Of a stretch of 64,000 bases of DNA, positions 46,172 to 55,493 are shown in pieces. Every line of letters begins with the position of its first letter. The first letter of the stretch is position 1. Source of the stretch: Flavobacterium frigidarium DSM 17623 (GTDB taxonomy: Bacteria > Bacteroidota > Bacteroidia > Flavobacteriales > Flavobacteriaceae); contig NZ_KE384392.1 in NCBI RefSeq assembly GCF_000425505.1, forward strand, positions 316,713 to 380,712, given 5' to 3'. The notes under the pieces were generated by a model that saw nothing but the letters and a program-made list of their open reading frames with translations, searched no databases and was not told the origin of the DNA. A program made the position numbers and the translations under genes.

Positions 46172-47242
46172 ATGAAAAACAAAGAAACACTTACTCAAGA
46201 AGCAGTTGCCTTATTAAAAAACCTAATTGAAACGCAGTCTTTTTCAAGTGAAGAAGAAAATACTGCGGTTCTAATTGAAAACTGGTTTGCTGTTAATGGT
46301 ATTCCATTTGAGAGAGAAAACAATAATATTTGGGCGTACAACAAGTCTTTCGATAAAAACAAACCAACACTTTTATTGAACTCGCATCACGATACCGTGA
46401 GACCCAATCAGGCGTATACTAAAGACCCTTTGAAAGCCATTGTCGAAGATGGAAAACTATACGGTTTAGGTAGTAACGATGCTGGTGGTTGTTTAGTTTC
46501 ACTGTTGGCTACTTTTGTCCATTTTTATGCTGCAGAAAACTTGCCGTATAATATTGTAATGGTGGCTTCGGCAGAAGAAGAAAGCAGCGGTAAAAATGGC
46601 TTAAATAGCGTTTTAAAAAGCCTTCCCGAGCTAGAATGTGCCATCGTGGGCGAACCCACTTTGATGCAGTTGGCTATAGCCGAAAAAGGATTGCTTGTTC
46701 TCGATGTAAAAATCAAAGGAACACCAAGTCACGCTGCACATCAGAATGACGACAATGCTTTGTACAAAACTATTCCCGTGATGGAGTGGTTTAAAAATTA
46801 TACATTCGAAAAAGTATCAGAGCAATTAGGACCCGTTAAAATGACCGTAACCCAGATTAACGCTGGAAAACAACACAATGTAGTTCCGTCAGAATGTGAT
46901 ATCGTAGTTGATATTCGCGTTAACGATTGCTACACTAATCACGAAATTTTGGCCATCGTGCAAGAACACGTAAATGCCGAAGTTACGCCTCGCTCTATGA
47001 ATTTAAGTTCGTCATCAATCCCAGAAAATCACGGTTTGGTGCAAGCAGGAATCGCTTTAGGAAGATCAACTTATGGCTCTCCCACGCTTTCTGACCAATC
47101 GGTTTTGAGCTGTAAATCTTTGAAATTAGGACCTGGTGATACGCTACGTTCCCACTCAGCTGATGAATTTATATATTTAAACGAAATCGAAGAAGGAATC
47201 GACTTATACATTAAGATACTAAGTGATTTTTTAAAGCAGTAA
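46172..47242 (+). CDS. argE: M20 family N-acyl-citrulline/ornithine deacylase (ArgE-type)
   Basis: 356 residues, zinc-dependent M20 peptidase fold. Ligands: His in LLLNSHHDTVRP, Asp in LYGLGSNDAGGC, Glu pair in VASAEEESSGKNG and the later His in GDTLRSHSADEFI. The dimerisation domain starts near GTPSHAAHQNDDNALYK. Because the transcarbamylase acts on acylated ornithine, the natural substrate here should be N-acylcitrulline, not N-acetylornithine. It lies between argB and argH. Confidence 0.93.
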   Translation: MKNKETLTQEAVALLKNLIETQSFSSEEENTAVLIENWFAVNGIPFERENNNIWAYNKSFDKNKPTLLLNSHHDTVRPNQAYTKDPLKAIVEDGKLYGLGSNDAGGCLVSLLATFVHFYAAENLPYNIVMVASAEEESSGKNGLNSVLKSLPELECAIVGEPTLMQLAIAEKGLLVLDVKIKGTPSHAAHQNDDNALYKTIPVMEWFKNYTFEKVSEQLGPVKMTVTQINAGKQHNVVPSECDIVVDIRVNDCYTNHEILAIVQEHVNAEVTPRSMNLSSSSIPENHGLVQAGIALGRSTYGSPTLSDQSVLSCKSLKLGPGDTLRSHSADEFIYLNEIEEGIDLYIKILSDFLKQ

Positions 47243-47252
47243 AATAATTAGG

Positions 47253-47332
47253 AGCTAATCCCGCTATTCGTTACAATCTTTAATTTTTTGAAGAAAAAAA
47301 ATCAAAGGATTTCCACTGCTATCGGGGCTAGA
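47253..47332 (+). repeat. Interspersed palindromic repeat family F, copy 4
   Basis: AGCTAATCCCGCTATTCG ... ACAATCTTT ... AAAGGATTTCCACTGCTATC then GGGGCTAG. It shares the TCCACTGCTAT and GGGGCTAG ends with other copies and lies between argE and argH. Confidence 0.7.
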
Positions 47333-47457
47333 ATTAAGTGTACCGAAGGACGATATAATAATCAAGAATTTTGCGAATCTCTGAGAAACTTGCAAAACAA
47401 TACAATAAAAGCTTCATGCTAAAAACTTGAAACTTTAAACCTGAAACAAAAAACAAT

Positions 47458-48738
47458 ATGAAACTTTGGGAAAAAGGAATACCTACTGATAAGCAAATTG
47501 AACAATTCACTGTGGGTAACGACAGAGAGCTAGATTTGGTTCTAGCAAAATACGATGCTTTAGGTTCTATTGCTCATGCTAAGATGCTTGGAAACATAGG
47601 CTTATTAACTGTTACCGAAACAGATTCATTAGTAACCGCTTTGAACGAAATCATAGCTGATATAGCTGCTGGGAATTTCGAAATCGAAGATTCATTTGAA
47701 GATGTACATTCGAAAATCGAATATTTATTGACTGCAAAATTAGGTGATGCAGGGAAAAAAATCCACACCGCACGTTCTCGTAACGACCAAGTTCTAGTTG
47801 ATGTTAATTTGTATTTAAAGGATGTCGTTATCGAAATGAAAGCGCAAGTAAAATCGCTTTTTGATTTGTTGATGGAATCTGCTGAGAAATATCAAAACGT
47901 ATTGTTGCCAGGATACACACACTTACAAATAGCGATGCCATCTTCTTTCGGGATGTGGTTTTCTGCTTATGCGGAGACTTTGATAGATGATATTACGATG
48001 CTAAATGCTGCTTTGAAAGTAGTAGATCAAAATCCATTAGGCTCGGCTGCAGGATATGGGAGCTCCTTCCCTATTGATCGTACTTTTACCACCAAAGAAT
48101 TGGGTTTTCAAACTTTAAAATACAACTCTGTTGCCGCTCAAATGAGCCGTGGAAAATCCGAGAAAACACTGGCTTTTGCAATGAGTAGCGTAGCAGCAAC
48201 ACTAGCTAAGTTTTCTATGGATGTATGTTTGTACATGAGTCAGAATTTTGATTTCATAGGCTTACCGGCGCACCTGACTACAGGTTCGAGCATTATGCCA
48301 CACAAGAAAAATCCAGACGTGTTTGAATTGATTCGTGGTAAATGTAACAAAATTCAAGCATTACCCTATGAAATCACTTTAATCACTAACAACTTACCTA
48401 GTGGCTACCACAGAGATTTACAGTTGTTAAAAGAAGGTTTGTTTCCAGCGATTCAAAACCTACAAGCTTGCTTAGATATTGCTATTTTCTCAATAAAAGA
48501 CATCAAAGTAAAAGACAATATTCTAAACGATAAAAAATATGATTACCTTTTTACAGTAGATACTTTGAACGAAATGGTTGTTGCAGGAATGCCATTTAGA
48601 GATGCTTACAAAGCCGTTGCGGAGCAATTAGAAAGCGGAACTTATAAGTCTCCAAAAGCAACCCAACACACACATGAAGGCAGCATAAACAACTTATGTT
48701 TGGCCGAAATTAAAGAGAAAATGAATCAAGCTTTTTAG
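47458..48738 (+). CDS. argH: Argininosuccinate lyase
   Basis: 426 residues, slightly short for the family (usual ~460). It splits argininosuccinate into arginine and fumarate. The fumarase/aspartase superfamily signature is GSSIMPHKKNPDVFELIRGK; HTARSRNDQVLVDVNLYL, LLPGYTHLQIAMPSSFGMW and NPLGSAAGYGSSFPIDR are further conserved regions. Last gene of the operon; a terminator follows. Confidence 0.96.
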   Translation: MKLWEKGIPTDKQIEQFTVGNDRELDLVLAKYDALGSIAHAKMLGNIGLLTVTETDSLVTALNEIIADIAAGNFEIEDSFEDVHSKIEYLLTAKLGDAGKKIHTARSRNDQVLVDVNLYLKDVVIEMKAQVKSLFDLLMESAEKYQNVLLPGYTHLQIAMPSSFGMWFSAYAETLIDDITMLNAALKVVDQNPLGSAAGYGSSFPIDRTFTTKELGFQTLKYNSVAAQMSRGKSEKTLAFAMSSVAATLAKFSMDVCLYMSQNFDFIGLPAHLTTGSSIMPHKKNPDVFELIRGKCNKIQALPYEITLITNNLPSGYHRDLQLLKEGLFPAIQNLQACLDIAIFSIKDIKVKDNILNDKKYDYLFTVDTLNEMVVAGMPFRDAYKAVAEQLESGTYKSPKATQHTHEGSINNLCLAEIKEKMNQAF

Positions 48739-48768
48739 CGGTATATTCAACTACACACAACTACTTTA

Positions 48769-48800
48769 AAATCTGTTCTCACAAGGAGCAGATTTTTTTT
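48769..48800 (+). terminator. Terminator of the arginine operon
   Basis: AAATCTG / CAGATTT stem, 13-base loop, then a run of nine T. Confidence 0.8.
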
Positions 48801-48850
48801 TACCCATTATTTAGTAAAAGCTAATTGGAACGAAATTGCTCCAAATTATA

Positions 48851-48858
48851 TATATTTG
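48851..48858 (+). promoter_or_regulatory. Promoter TATATTTG of the membrane protein pair
   Basis: Exact TAnnTTTG, 26 bases before ATG 48884; it rules out the upstream start at 48836. Confidence 0.6.
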
Positions 48859-48883
48859 GCTACTTTCCAATTTAAAACCACTT

Positions 48884-49870
48884 ATGAATCCATTTATAGA
48901 ACAAAGAACCCAACAACTTTTTGATCGGAAATTAATCACTGAAAACCAATTTACCCAAGTAAAGGCCTATCGGAAATTAGGGATTTTTTCATTGCATGCA
49001 GAGTTAAAGTTATTCCTATATCTTTCTGTATTATCATTTACAACCGGAATTGGTATCCTGATTTACCAAAATATTGATTCAATTGGGCATCTCGCAATCT
49101 TAGCCGTCTTATTGGTTGTAACTGCAGTGTGTTATTACATTAGCTTTAAAAATTCAAATAGATTTAGTAGCGCGCAAACAAGTTTTGAAAATCCCATTTA
49201 TGATTACATCATTCTTGCTGCTGTATTATTGAATTGTATTTTCATAGGGTATTTGCAATTTCAGTACACCGCTTTTGGAACCCACTACGGTTTGGCTACA
49301 TTGATTCCTACAGCAGTGGGACTTTTTTGTGCATACTACTTTGATAACAAAGGTATTTTATCAATTGCAATTACCGGACTTGCCGCTTATGTGGGTTTAT
49401 CAGTATCGCCACAATCGCTACTGCAAAACGAATTTTATGATACAAATACCTTGAGCTATTCTGCTATAGGTTTAGGAATCGCTTTAATTGCTTGGGCAAT
49501 ATACAGTAAGCATATTGCTTTAAAGAAACATTTTGCAATTATATACCTCACTTTTGGACTGCACTTGATCGCGATTTCTTGCATCAATAATTTATTTCAA
49601 CCTTATTGGTTCGTATTCGCTTTGATTTTAGCGGCAACACTATTTTATTTTTATAGGGCAAGTTATCAGTATCAAGCGTTATCGCTTTTAATTTTTACGG
49701 TCATTTATGGTTATATAGGCGCTAATATTTTTTTATTTAAAATCGTGGAGTTCGTTCGAATCGAGGACTTTTTAATTCCGTTTTTCTTTATGGTGCCTTT
49801 TTACTTCGTAGGTTCCATCATCTTATTTATAAAATTGATTAAGCAATTCAATAAACAAAAAGTACAATGA
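48884..49870 (+). CDS. DUF2157-like membrane protein
   Basis: 328 residues from ATG 48884 (MNPFIEQRTQQLFDRKLITE). A short soluble N-terminal helix-hairpin (about 40 residues, RKLITENQFTQVKAYR) precedes about ten membrane segments, the layout of DUF2157 proteins. No transport or catalytic motif was found. Its stop overlaps the next start by 4 bases (ATGA), so the two proteins are translationally coupled and probably act together. Confidence 0.75.
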   Translation: MNPFIEQRTQQLFDRKLITENQFTQVKAYRKLGIFSLHAELKLFLYLSVLSFTTGIGILIYQNIDSIGHLAILAVLLVVTAVCYYISFKNSNRFSSAQTSFENPIYDYIILAAVLLNCIFIGYLQFQYTAFGTHYGLATLIPTAVGLFCAYYFDNKGILSIAITGLAAYVGLSVSPQSLLQNEFYDTNTLSYSAIGLGIALIAWAIYSKHIALKKHFAIIYLTFGLHLIAISCINNLFQPYWFVFALILAATLFYFYRASYQYQALSLLIFTVIYGYIGANIFLFKIVEFVRIEDFLIPFFFMVPFYFVGSIILFIKLIKQFNKQKVQ

Positions 49871-51030
49871 TAGTTCACGACAAAAAAATACTTGAAAATG
49901 CCGGTTTAGCTCAGGAAGCACAAACTTTAAGTAAGGCTGGATTTATTACAAAAGAGCAATATAAAGCTGTCATAGAAAATTTGACACTAGCTAGAACAAA
50001 CGAAAATTTGCTAGTAAGAATCCTTTTTTTTATTTTAGGTACCTTTTTGTATTCATCAATCTGTGGTTTTTTTACTTTGTTGGTTATCGATTCAATTGAT
50101 AACAGCTATGAGTTTCTTCTATTTTTCTTTGCTATTATTGGCTTTATAGGCGCAGAAGTACTAAGCAGATCAAAATTTAACGGTCATGGCCTTGATGATG
50201 CCTTCATATTGGGAGCACAACTCACTTTGGCAATAGCCATAGGTGTTACTACAAACAGCTACGAACTCGTTATTGCAAGTTTCATAACTTTGACTGCGTT
50301 ACTTAGTTATTTACGTTACCTACATCTATCGATGGCTTTACTATTTTGTTTTGCTTTCGCAACTGTGGTTGTATATAGCGTCTTCAGCTTACCATCATTT
50401 GTACATTCTTTTCTACCCTTTATAATGATGGCGTTTGCCGCAACACTGTATTTTGGAAGTAAAAAATTAAAGCAGAAACTTGAACAATCTTATTACTACC
50501 TAGGATTAACAATAGCTCAAAATTTTGCTTTAGTTCTCTTCTATTTTTCCGGAAATTATCTTGTAGTACGCGAACTTTCAATTGAATTATTTGTGCAGGA
50601 TGTTGCTGCAGGAAGTGATATTCCTTTTGCTTATCTATTTTATGCTTTTACTTTTGTTGTACCTGCAGGGTATTTATATTTTGCTGTAGTAAAGAAAGAT
50701 CGAATTTTACTATGGATTGGTCTACTAAGTTTTTGTTTCTCCATTTACACCATCCGTTTTTATTATGCAATTATGCCAATCGAAATTGCTCTAACTATCG
50801 GTGGAGCACTGCTATTTGTTACAACGCTTTTTACTATTCGAAAATTAAAAAACAAAGAAACTGGAATCACTTTTCAGGCTGACCGCTACACCGAAACAAA
50901 TGCATTCCTAGCTGCCGAAATTGTGGTTACATCACAAATGGGTAGCATGAAACCGGAAGTTCCAGTTGACTCTCCAATGGAATTTGGAGGTGGTGATTTT
51001 AGCGGTGGTGGCTCGGGAGGTAGTTTTTAA
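49867..51030 (+). CDS. DUF2157/DUF4401-like membrane protein with Gly/Ser-rich tail
   Basis: 387 residues. N-terminal soluble part (AQEAQTLSKAGFITKEQYKAVIENL) resembles that of its partner, then about ten membrane segments. The last ~35 residues include EFGGGDFSGGGSGGSF, a glycine-rich tail that is conserved-looking and unusual for an integral membrane protein. Unknown function; coupled to the gene before it. Confidence 0.75.
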   Translation: MIVHDKKILENAGLAQEAQTLSKAGFITKEQYKAVIENLTLARTNENLLVRILFFILGTFLYSSICGFFTLLVIDSIDNSYEFLLFFFAIIGFIGAEVLSRSKFNGHGLDDAFILGAQLTLAIAIGVTTNSYELVIASFITLTALLSYLRYLHLSMALLFCFAFATVVVYSVFSLPSFVHSFLPFIMMAFAATLYFGSKKLKQKLEQSYYYLGLTIAQNFALVLFYFSGNYLVVRELSIELFVQDVAAGSDIPFAYLFYAFTFVVPAGYLYFAVVKKDRILLWIGLLSFCFSIYTIRFYYAIMPIEIALTIGGALLFVTTLFTIRKLKNKETGITFQADRYTETNAFLAAEIVVTSQMGSMKPEVPVDSPMEFGGGDFSGGGSGGSF

Positions 51031-51079
51031 AATGACTCGCACTTTCAATAAATAAAAAATTACTGCATTAATTGTGTTG

Positions 51080-51867
51080 GATTCAGTTTATAGGAAGTTA
51101 ACCGCTAATTCGCAAATTGAAATGATATTGCGTTAATTAAAATTGATTTAGTTTGTGGAAAGTTAACAGCTAATTCGCAAATTAAATAAAAAGGATTTGT
51201 GATAGGTATTATCAGTAAATACTACTTTTAAAAATCATAAACACTTTAGTAATAATTTGCGAATTTGCGGTGAAATATTTTCTCTGCTTTCTTAATTGAT
51301 TCTGTTTGCAGAAAATAAACTGCTAATTCGTAAATTAAAGTTTTACATGTTATAACAATCGATTCAGTTCGTGGGAAGTTAACCGCAAATTTAAAAAAGG
51401 ATTGGTGATAGGTATTATCTATAAATATTACTTTTAAAAATCATAACCATTTGAATAATAATTTGTGAATTTGCGGCAAAATATTTTCTCTGTTTTTTTT
51501 TTTGATTCAATTTATGGGAAGTTAACCGCCAATTCCCAAATTAAATTGCTACTGGATAAGTTATAAATGATTCATTTTGTGGAAAATTAACCGCAAATTC
51601 ACAAATTAAAAAAGTGGTTCAAAATATGTGTTATAACGACTATCAGTAAAACTATTATTTAACATCTATAAAAATATAAAAATCTGCGAATTTGCGGTAA
51701 AATATTACTGAGTAAGAATATCAATCTTCTATGTGTAAGACTACTATATACTATCTAAAGAAAAGTAAAAATTTGCGAATCTGCGGTAAAATATAATTGA
51801 ATTAGAATATCAAATTACTATTTAGTATCTAAAATAAAATTTGCGAATTTGCGGTTAAAATATTTCT
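51080..51867. repeat. Field of about eleven short repeats in two orientations
   Basis: This 0.8 kb stretch lacks genes. A ~40-base unit with core TTAACCGCAAATTCGCAAAT appears forward near 51080, 51145, 51298, 51361, 51504 and 51569; the inverse core AATTTGCGAATTTGCGGTAA appears near 51251, 51455, 51678, 51769 and 51834. In addition 51188-51287 and 51392-51491 are direct ~100-base duplicates (both contain GTGATAGGTATTATC and CTTTTAAAAATCATAA). Forward copies all precede GATTCA-type lead sequences. It may reflect repeated duplication of one mobile palindrome. Confidence 0.85.
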
Positions 51868-51992
51868 GCTGATTGTGAAATCAAGACAATACCTCATAAA
51901 AAAAACAGATCCACAAGTAAAATCTGTGAATCTGTTTTCAATTTTAAAAGCGATTGCATGTGAAGCAATTTATTCCCTTTCGATAAATATAA

Positions 51993-52382
51993 TTATACTT
52001 TAGCTTTTAAGGCTGCAGCATCAATATCACTATGTGAGGTGTTGTAAACTGCCTTTCCGTTTTTGATTAAAATCAATTGCGGTGACTGGTGTTGCACTCC
52101 AAAACGGCTAGCGATATCATTTGAGATTTCGCGAAAAGCGATTAAATCTAAGAAATAAGGCGTTACTTTCTCAGGAAAATCAAATTCGTTTTCAAATTGT
52201 TTCAACGCCATGCGGCTAATGCTACATCTTGTACTGTGTTTAAAAATAGCAACCGGTTTGTCTTTCGATTCTGCTATAATTTCGCTCAATTGGTCTATAT
52301 GGTTCAATGGTTCCCAATCCATTTTGATGTTAGACTGATTTTCGTTCTCTGAACTCCCAAAAATATTTTTAAAAAAACTCAT
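51993..52382 (-). CDS. ytxJ: Bacillithiol system redox-active protein YtxJ
   Basis: 129 residues, thioredoxin-like fold with a monothiol motif HSTRCSISRMALKQFE and the cis-Pro loop GVQHQSPQLILIKNGKAVY. This is the YtxJ (DUF2847) family linked to bacillithiol in Firmicutes and Bacteroidota; the single Cys suggests de-bacillithiolation or a related thiol exchange. Transcribed divergently from clpB. Confidence 0.9.
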   Translation of the reverse strand: MSFFKNIFGSSENENQSNIKMDWEPLNHIDQLSEIIAESKDKPVAIFKHSTRCSISRMALKQFENEFDFPEKVTPYFLDLIAFREISNDIASRFGVQHQSPQLILIKNGKAVYNTSHSDIDAAALKAKV

Positions 52383-52580
52383 AATTTGTCGGTATTTAAG
52401 TCATTTTGACGGTATTAAATGATAAAAATCATATTTTACACGTCGTTTTGTCTGTATTTTTACTATGGAATATAAATTGAATATCCATTTACAAAGATAA
52501 AATAAATTAGTTATACAATTTCAATAAAGTATTCTAGCATTCGACATATATAAATGTTGAGTTGTAAAAAACATAAAATT

Positions 52581-55187
52581 ATGAACATCAATAAATTTAC
52601 CATTAAGTCGCAGGAAGCCATTCAGCAAGCGCAGCAATTGGCTCAAGGGTATGGACAACAGCAAATCGAGAACGAACACATTTTTAAAGCTATTTTTGAA
52701 GTCGATGAAAATGTGGCTCCGTTTATCTTAAAAAAACTAAATGTAAATGTGCCCTTATTCATCCAAGTTTTAGACAGCACCATTCAAAGTTTCCCTAAAG
52801 TTTCTGGAGGTGATTTAAGACTGTCAAGAGATGCCAATACCGCATTAATCGAAGCTGAAAATATCGCTACAAAAATGAACGATGAATTTGTTTCTATCGA
52901 ACATTTAATATTGGCTATTTTTGGATCTCGTTCAAAGGTTTCGCAAATATTAAAAGACCAAGGTGTAACCGAAAAAGGTTTGAAAGCAGCTATTGACGAA
53001 TTGCGAAAAGGTGAACGAGTGACTTCTGCCTCTGCCGAAGAAACCTACAACTCCTTAAATAAGTACGCCAAAAATTTAAATGAGTTAGCCAAAGCCGGAA
53101 AACTAGATCCTGTAATAGGTCGCGACGAAGAAATTAGACGTGTATTGCAAATCTTAACCCGTAGAACCAAGAACAACCCTATGCTTGTGGGAGAACCTGG
53201 TGTGGGTAAAACTGCCATAGCCGAGGGTCTAGCGCATCGTATCGTTGATGGTGATGTACCTGATAATTTAAAGGATAAAATCGTTTTTTCACTTGACATG
53301 GGTGCCCTAATTGCGGGAGCCAAATTCAAGGGAGAGTTTGAAGAACGCTTGAAAGCCGTTGTAAAGGAAGTAACCGCTGCCGAAGGTGACATCGTACTTT
53401 TTATTGACGAGATTCACACGCTTGTAGGTGCAGGTGGTGGCGAAGGCGCTATGGATGCTGCTAATATCTTGAAACCAGCTTTGGCTCGTGGAGAGCTAAG
53501 AGCGATAGGTGCAACAACCTTGGACGAATACCAAAAATATTTCGAAAAAGACAAAGCACTAGAGCGTCGTTTTCAAAAAATAATTATCGAAGAACCCGAT
53601 ACCGAAAGTGCGATTTCGATTCTTCGTGGAATCAAAGAAAAATATGAAACACATCATAAAGTCCAAATCAAAGATGAGGCGATTATTGCTGCTGTAGAAC
53701 TATCACAGCGTTATATTACGAATCGCTTTTTACCAGACAAAGCTATTGATTTAATGGATGAAGCGGCTTCAAAAATTAGAATGGAGATCAACTCTAAACC
53801 AGAAGAACTAGATGTTCTAGATAGAAAAGTAATGCAACTCGAAATCGAAATTGAAGCCATCAAGCGCGAAAAAGACGAGAGCAAGCTCAAAGTTCTAGGA
53901 ATGGAATTAGCCAATTTAAAAGAAGACCGCAATACCATTTATACCAAATGGAAATCAGAGAAAGATGTTGTGGACAATGTGCAAGCCATCAAGACTGAAA
54001 TCGAAGACTATAAATACGAAGCAGAACGTGCGGAGCGCGATGGAGATTACGGAAAAGTAGCCGAAATACGTTATGGGAAAATCAAGGAAGCACAAGAGCG
54101 ATTGGATATTTTGCACAAAGAATTACTCGAGAATCAAGCGCATGGTAGTTCATTAATTAAAGAAGAAGTCACCCGTGAGGATATTGCTGAAGTAGTTGCA
54201 AAATGGACAGGAATTCCAGTAATGAAGATGCTACAAGGCGAACGTGAGAAATTGCTGCATCTTGAAGAAGAATTACACCGCCGCGTGGTAGGTCAAGAAG
54301 AAGCAATCGAAGCAGTGAGTGATGCCGTGCGCCGCTCTCGTGCTGGTTTGCAAGACATGCGCAAACCGGTGGGTAGTTTCCTATTCTTAGGAACAACCGG
54401 TGTTGGAAAAACAGAATTGGCAAAAGCCCTAGCTGAATATTTATTTGACGACGAGAATGCCATGACCCGTATCGATATGAGCGAGTACCAAGAGCGCCAC
54501 AGTGTGAGTCGCTTGGTAGGAGCGCCTCCAGGATATGTGGGATATGACGAAGGCGGACAGCTGACAGAGGCCGTGCGTAGAAAGCCATACTCTGTTATTT
54601 TATTGGACGAAATTGAGAAAGCCCATCCAGACACCTTCAATATCTTGTTGCAAGTACTTGACGAGGGGCGTTTAACGGATAATAAAGGACGTCTAGCCGA
54701 TTTTAAAAATACTATAATCATCATGACTTCTAACATGGGAAGCCAGATCATACAAGAGAAATTTGAAAACAGCAATGGAAATATTGAAGAAACCACTGAG
54801 GCAGCAAAAGCAGAAGTTCTAAACTTATTAAAACAAACGGTGCGACCTGAATTTATCAATCGTATCGACGAAATTGTCATGTTTACACCATTGACCACGG
54901 CAAATATTACTAAAATCGTGAGTTTACAACTTAAATCAGTTACTAAAGTGCTTGCACTACAAGGCATTACGATGGATGCCACACCCGATGCAATCGCGCA
55001 TCTATCTGAGAAGGGATTTGATCCACAATTTGGAGCCCGCCCCGTGAAACGTGTAATTCAGCGTGAGGTATTGAACAAGTTGTCAAAAGAAATCTTGGCT
55101 GGAAAAATTGCAACCGATAGCATCATTTTACTAGATGCTTTTGACGGCGAATTAGTATTTAGAAATCAAACAGAGTTAACAGAATAA
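52581..55187 (+). CDS. clpB: ATP-dependent chaperone ClpB
   Basis: 868 residues from ATG 52581 ([19 protein letters not shown]); the ATG at 52554 is too far upstream. It disaggregates proteins with DnaK. Order: two Clp_N repeats (1-150), AAA1 with Walker [10 protein letters not shown], the coiled-coil middle domain (about 400-520, [18 protein letters not shown]), AAA2 with [14 protein letters not shown], and the C-terminal D2-small domain ([16 protein letters not shown]). The middle domain separates ClpB from ClpA/ClpC. Followed by a terminator. Confidence 0.98.
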   Translation: MNINKFTIKSQEAIQQAQQLAQGYGQQQIENEHIFKAIFEVDENVAPFILKKLNVNVPLFIQVLDSTIQSFPKVSGGDLRLSRDANTALIEAENIATKMNDEFVSIEHLILAIFGSRSKVSQILKDQGVTEKGLKAAIDELRKGERVTSASAEETYNSLNKYAKNLNELAKAGKLDPVIGRDEEIRRVLQILTRRTKNNPMLVGEPGVGKTAIAEGLAHRIVDGDVPDNLKDKIVFSLDMGALIAGAKFKGEFEERLKAVVKEVTAAEGDIVLFIDEIHTLVGAGGGEGAMDAANILKPALARGELRAIGATTLDEYQKYFEKDKALERRFQKIIIEEPDTESAISILRGIKEKYETHHKVQIKDEAIIAAVELSQRYITNRFLPDKAIDLMDEAASKIRMEINSKPEELDVLDRKVMQLEIEIEAIKREKDESKLKVLGMELANLKEDRNTIYTKWKSEKDVVDNVQAIKTEIEDYKYEAERAERDGDYGKVAEIRYGKIKEAQERLDILHKELLENQAHGSSLIKEEVTREDIAEVVAKWTGIPVMKMLQGEREKLLHLEEELHRRVVGQEEAIEAVSDAVRRSRAGLQDMRKPVGSFLFLGTTGVGKTELAKALAEYLFDDENAMTRIDMSEYQERHSVSRLVGAPPGYVGYDEGGQLTEAVRRKPYSVILLDEIEKAHPDTFNILLQVLDEGRLTDNKGRLADFKNTIIIMTSNMGSQIIQEKFENSNGNIEETTEAAKAEVLNLLKQTVRPEFINRIDEIVMFTPLTTANITKIVSLQLKSVTKVLALQGITMDATPDAIAHLSEKGFDPQFGARPVKRVIQREVLNKLSKEILAGKIATDSIILLDAFDGELVFRNQTELTE

Positions 55188-55210
55188 ATAATTATTTTTT
55201 GTAGTAAGAG

Positions 55211-55239
55211 AACATCAGTCGCAAGGCTGGTGTTTTTTT
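55211..55239 (+). terminator. Terminator of clpB
   Basis: AACATCAG / CTGGTGTT stem (one wobble) and seven T. Confidence 0.8.
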
Positions 55240-55284
55240 ATGCTTTGATTTTTAGGAGCAGTATAATCCTTTTTTAAAACAAGC

Positions 55285-55360
55285 TTCCCTCCTGCTCTCT
55301 GCTATATCTCTTCGTCCCGGAATGTCGGGACTACGAGGATGCCGCGACGATCAGGGCTAG
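55285..55360 (-). repeat. Interspersed palindromic repeat family F, copy 5
   Basis: CTTCCCTCCTGCTCTCTGCT ... CGTCCCGGAATGTCGGGAC ... TACGAGGATGCCGCGACGAT ... CAGGGCTAG. Includes an internal GTCCCG / CGGGAC hairpin. It sits between clpB and the recombinase gene. Confidence 0.65.
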
Positions 55361-55467
55361 ATTTGGCGTTTTGAACATTCGATAAAAATATAAAAAAACA
55401 ATTCGTTATTTACCATATACAACTACCTAACAACCGATTACGTATTTATTAAGTTTATAAAATTGCT

Positions 55468-55475
55468 TATCTTTA
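55468..55475 (+). promoter_or_regulatory. Possible recombinase promoter TATCTTTA
   Basis: One mismatch to TAnnTTTG, 26 bases before the ATG at 55494. Confidence 0.4.
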
Positions 55476-55493
55476 TAAAAAATGTAGTAACAA

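Noticed and set aside
51080..51867. Possible CRISPR array
   Set aside because: Repeats occur in both orientations, are imperfect and have irregular spacing; no cas genes nearby.
54169..54982. Long minus-strand frames opposite clpB (139 and 229 codons)
   Set aside because: Shadow frames of the strongly conserved clpB coding sequence; translations are Ser/Leu/Arg-rich without domains.
55285..55360. Family F repeat next to the recombinase as part of the cassette system
   Set aside because: The same family occurs near rpsA and inside the arginine operon, so its presence here is probably coincidence.
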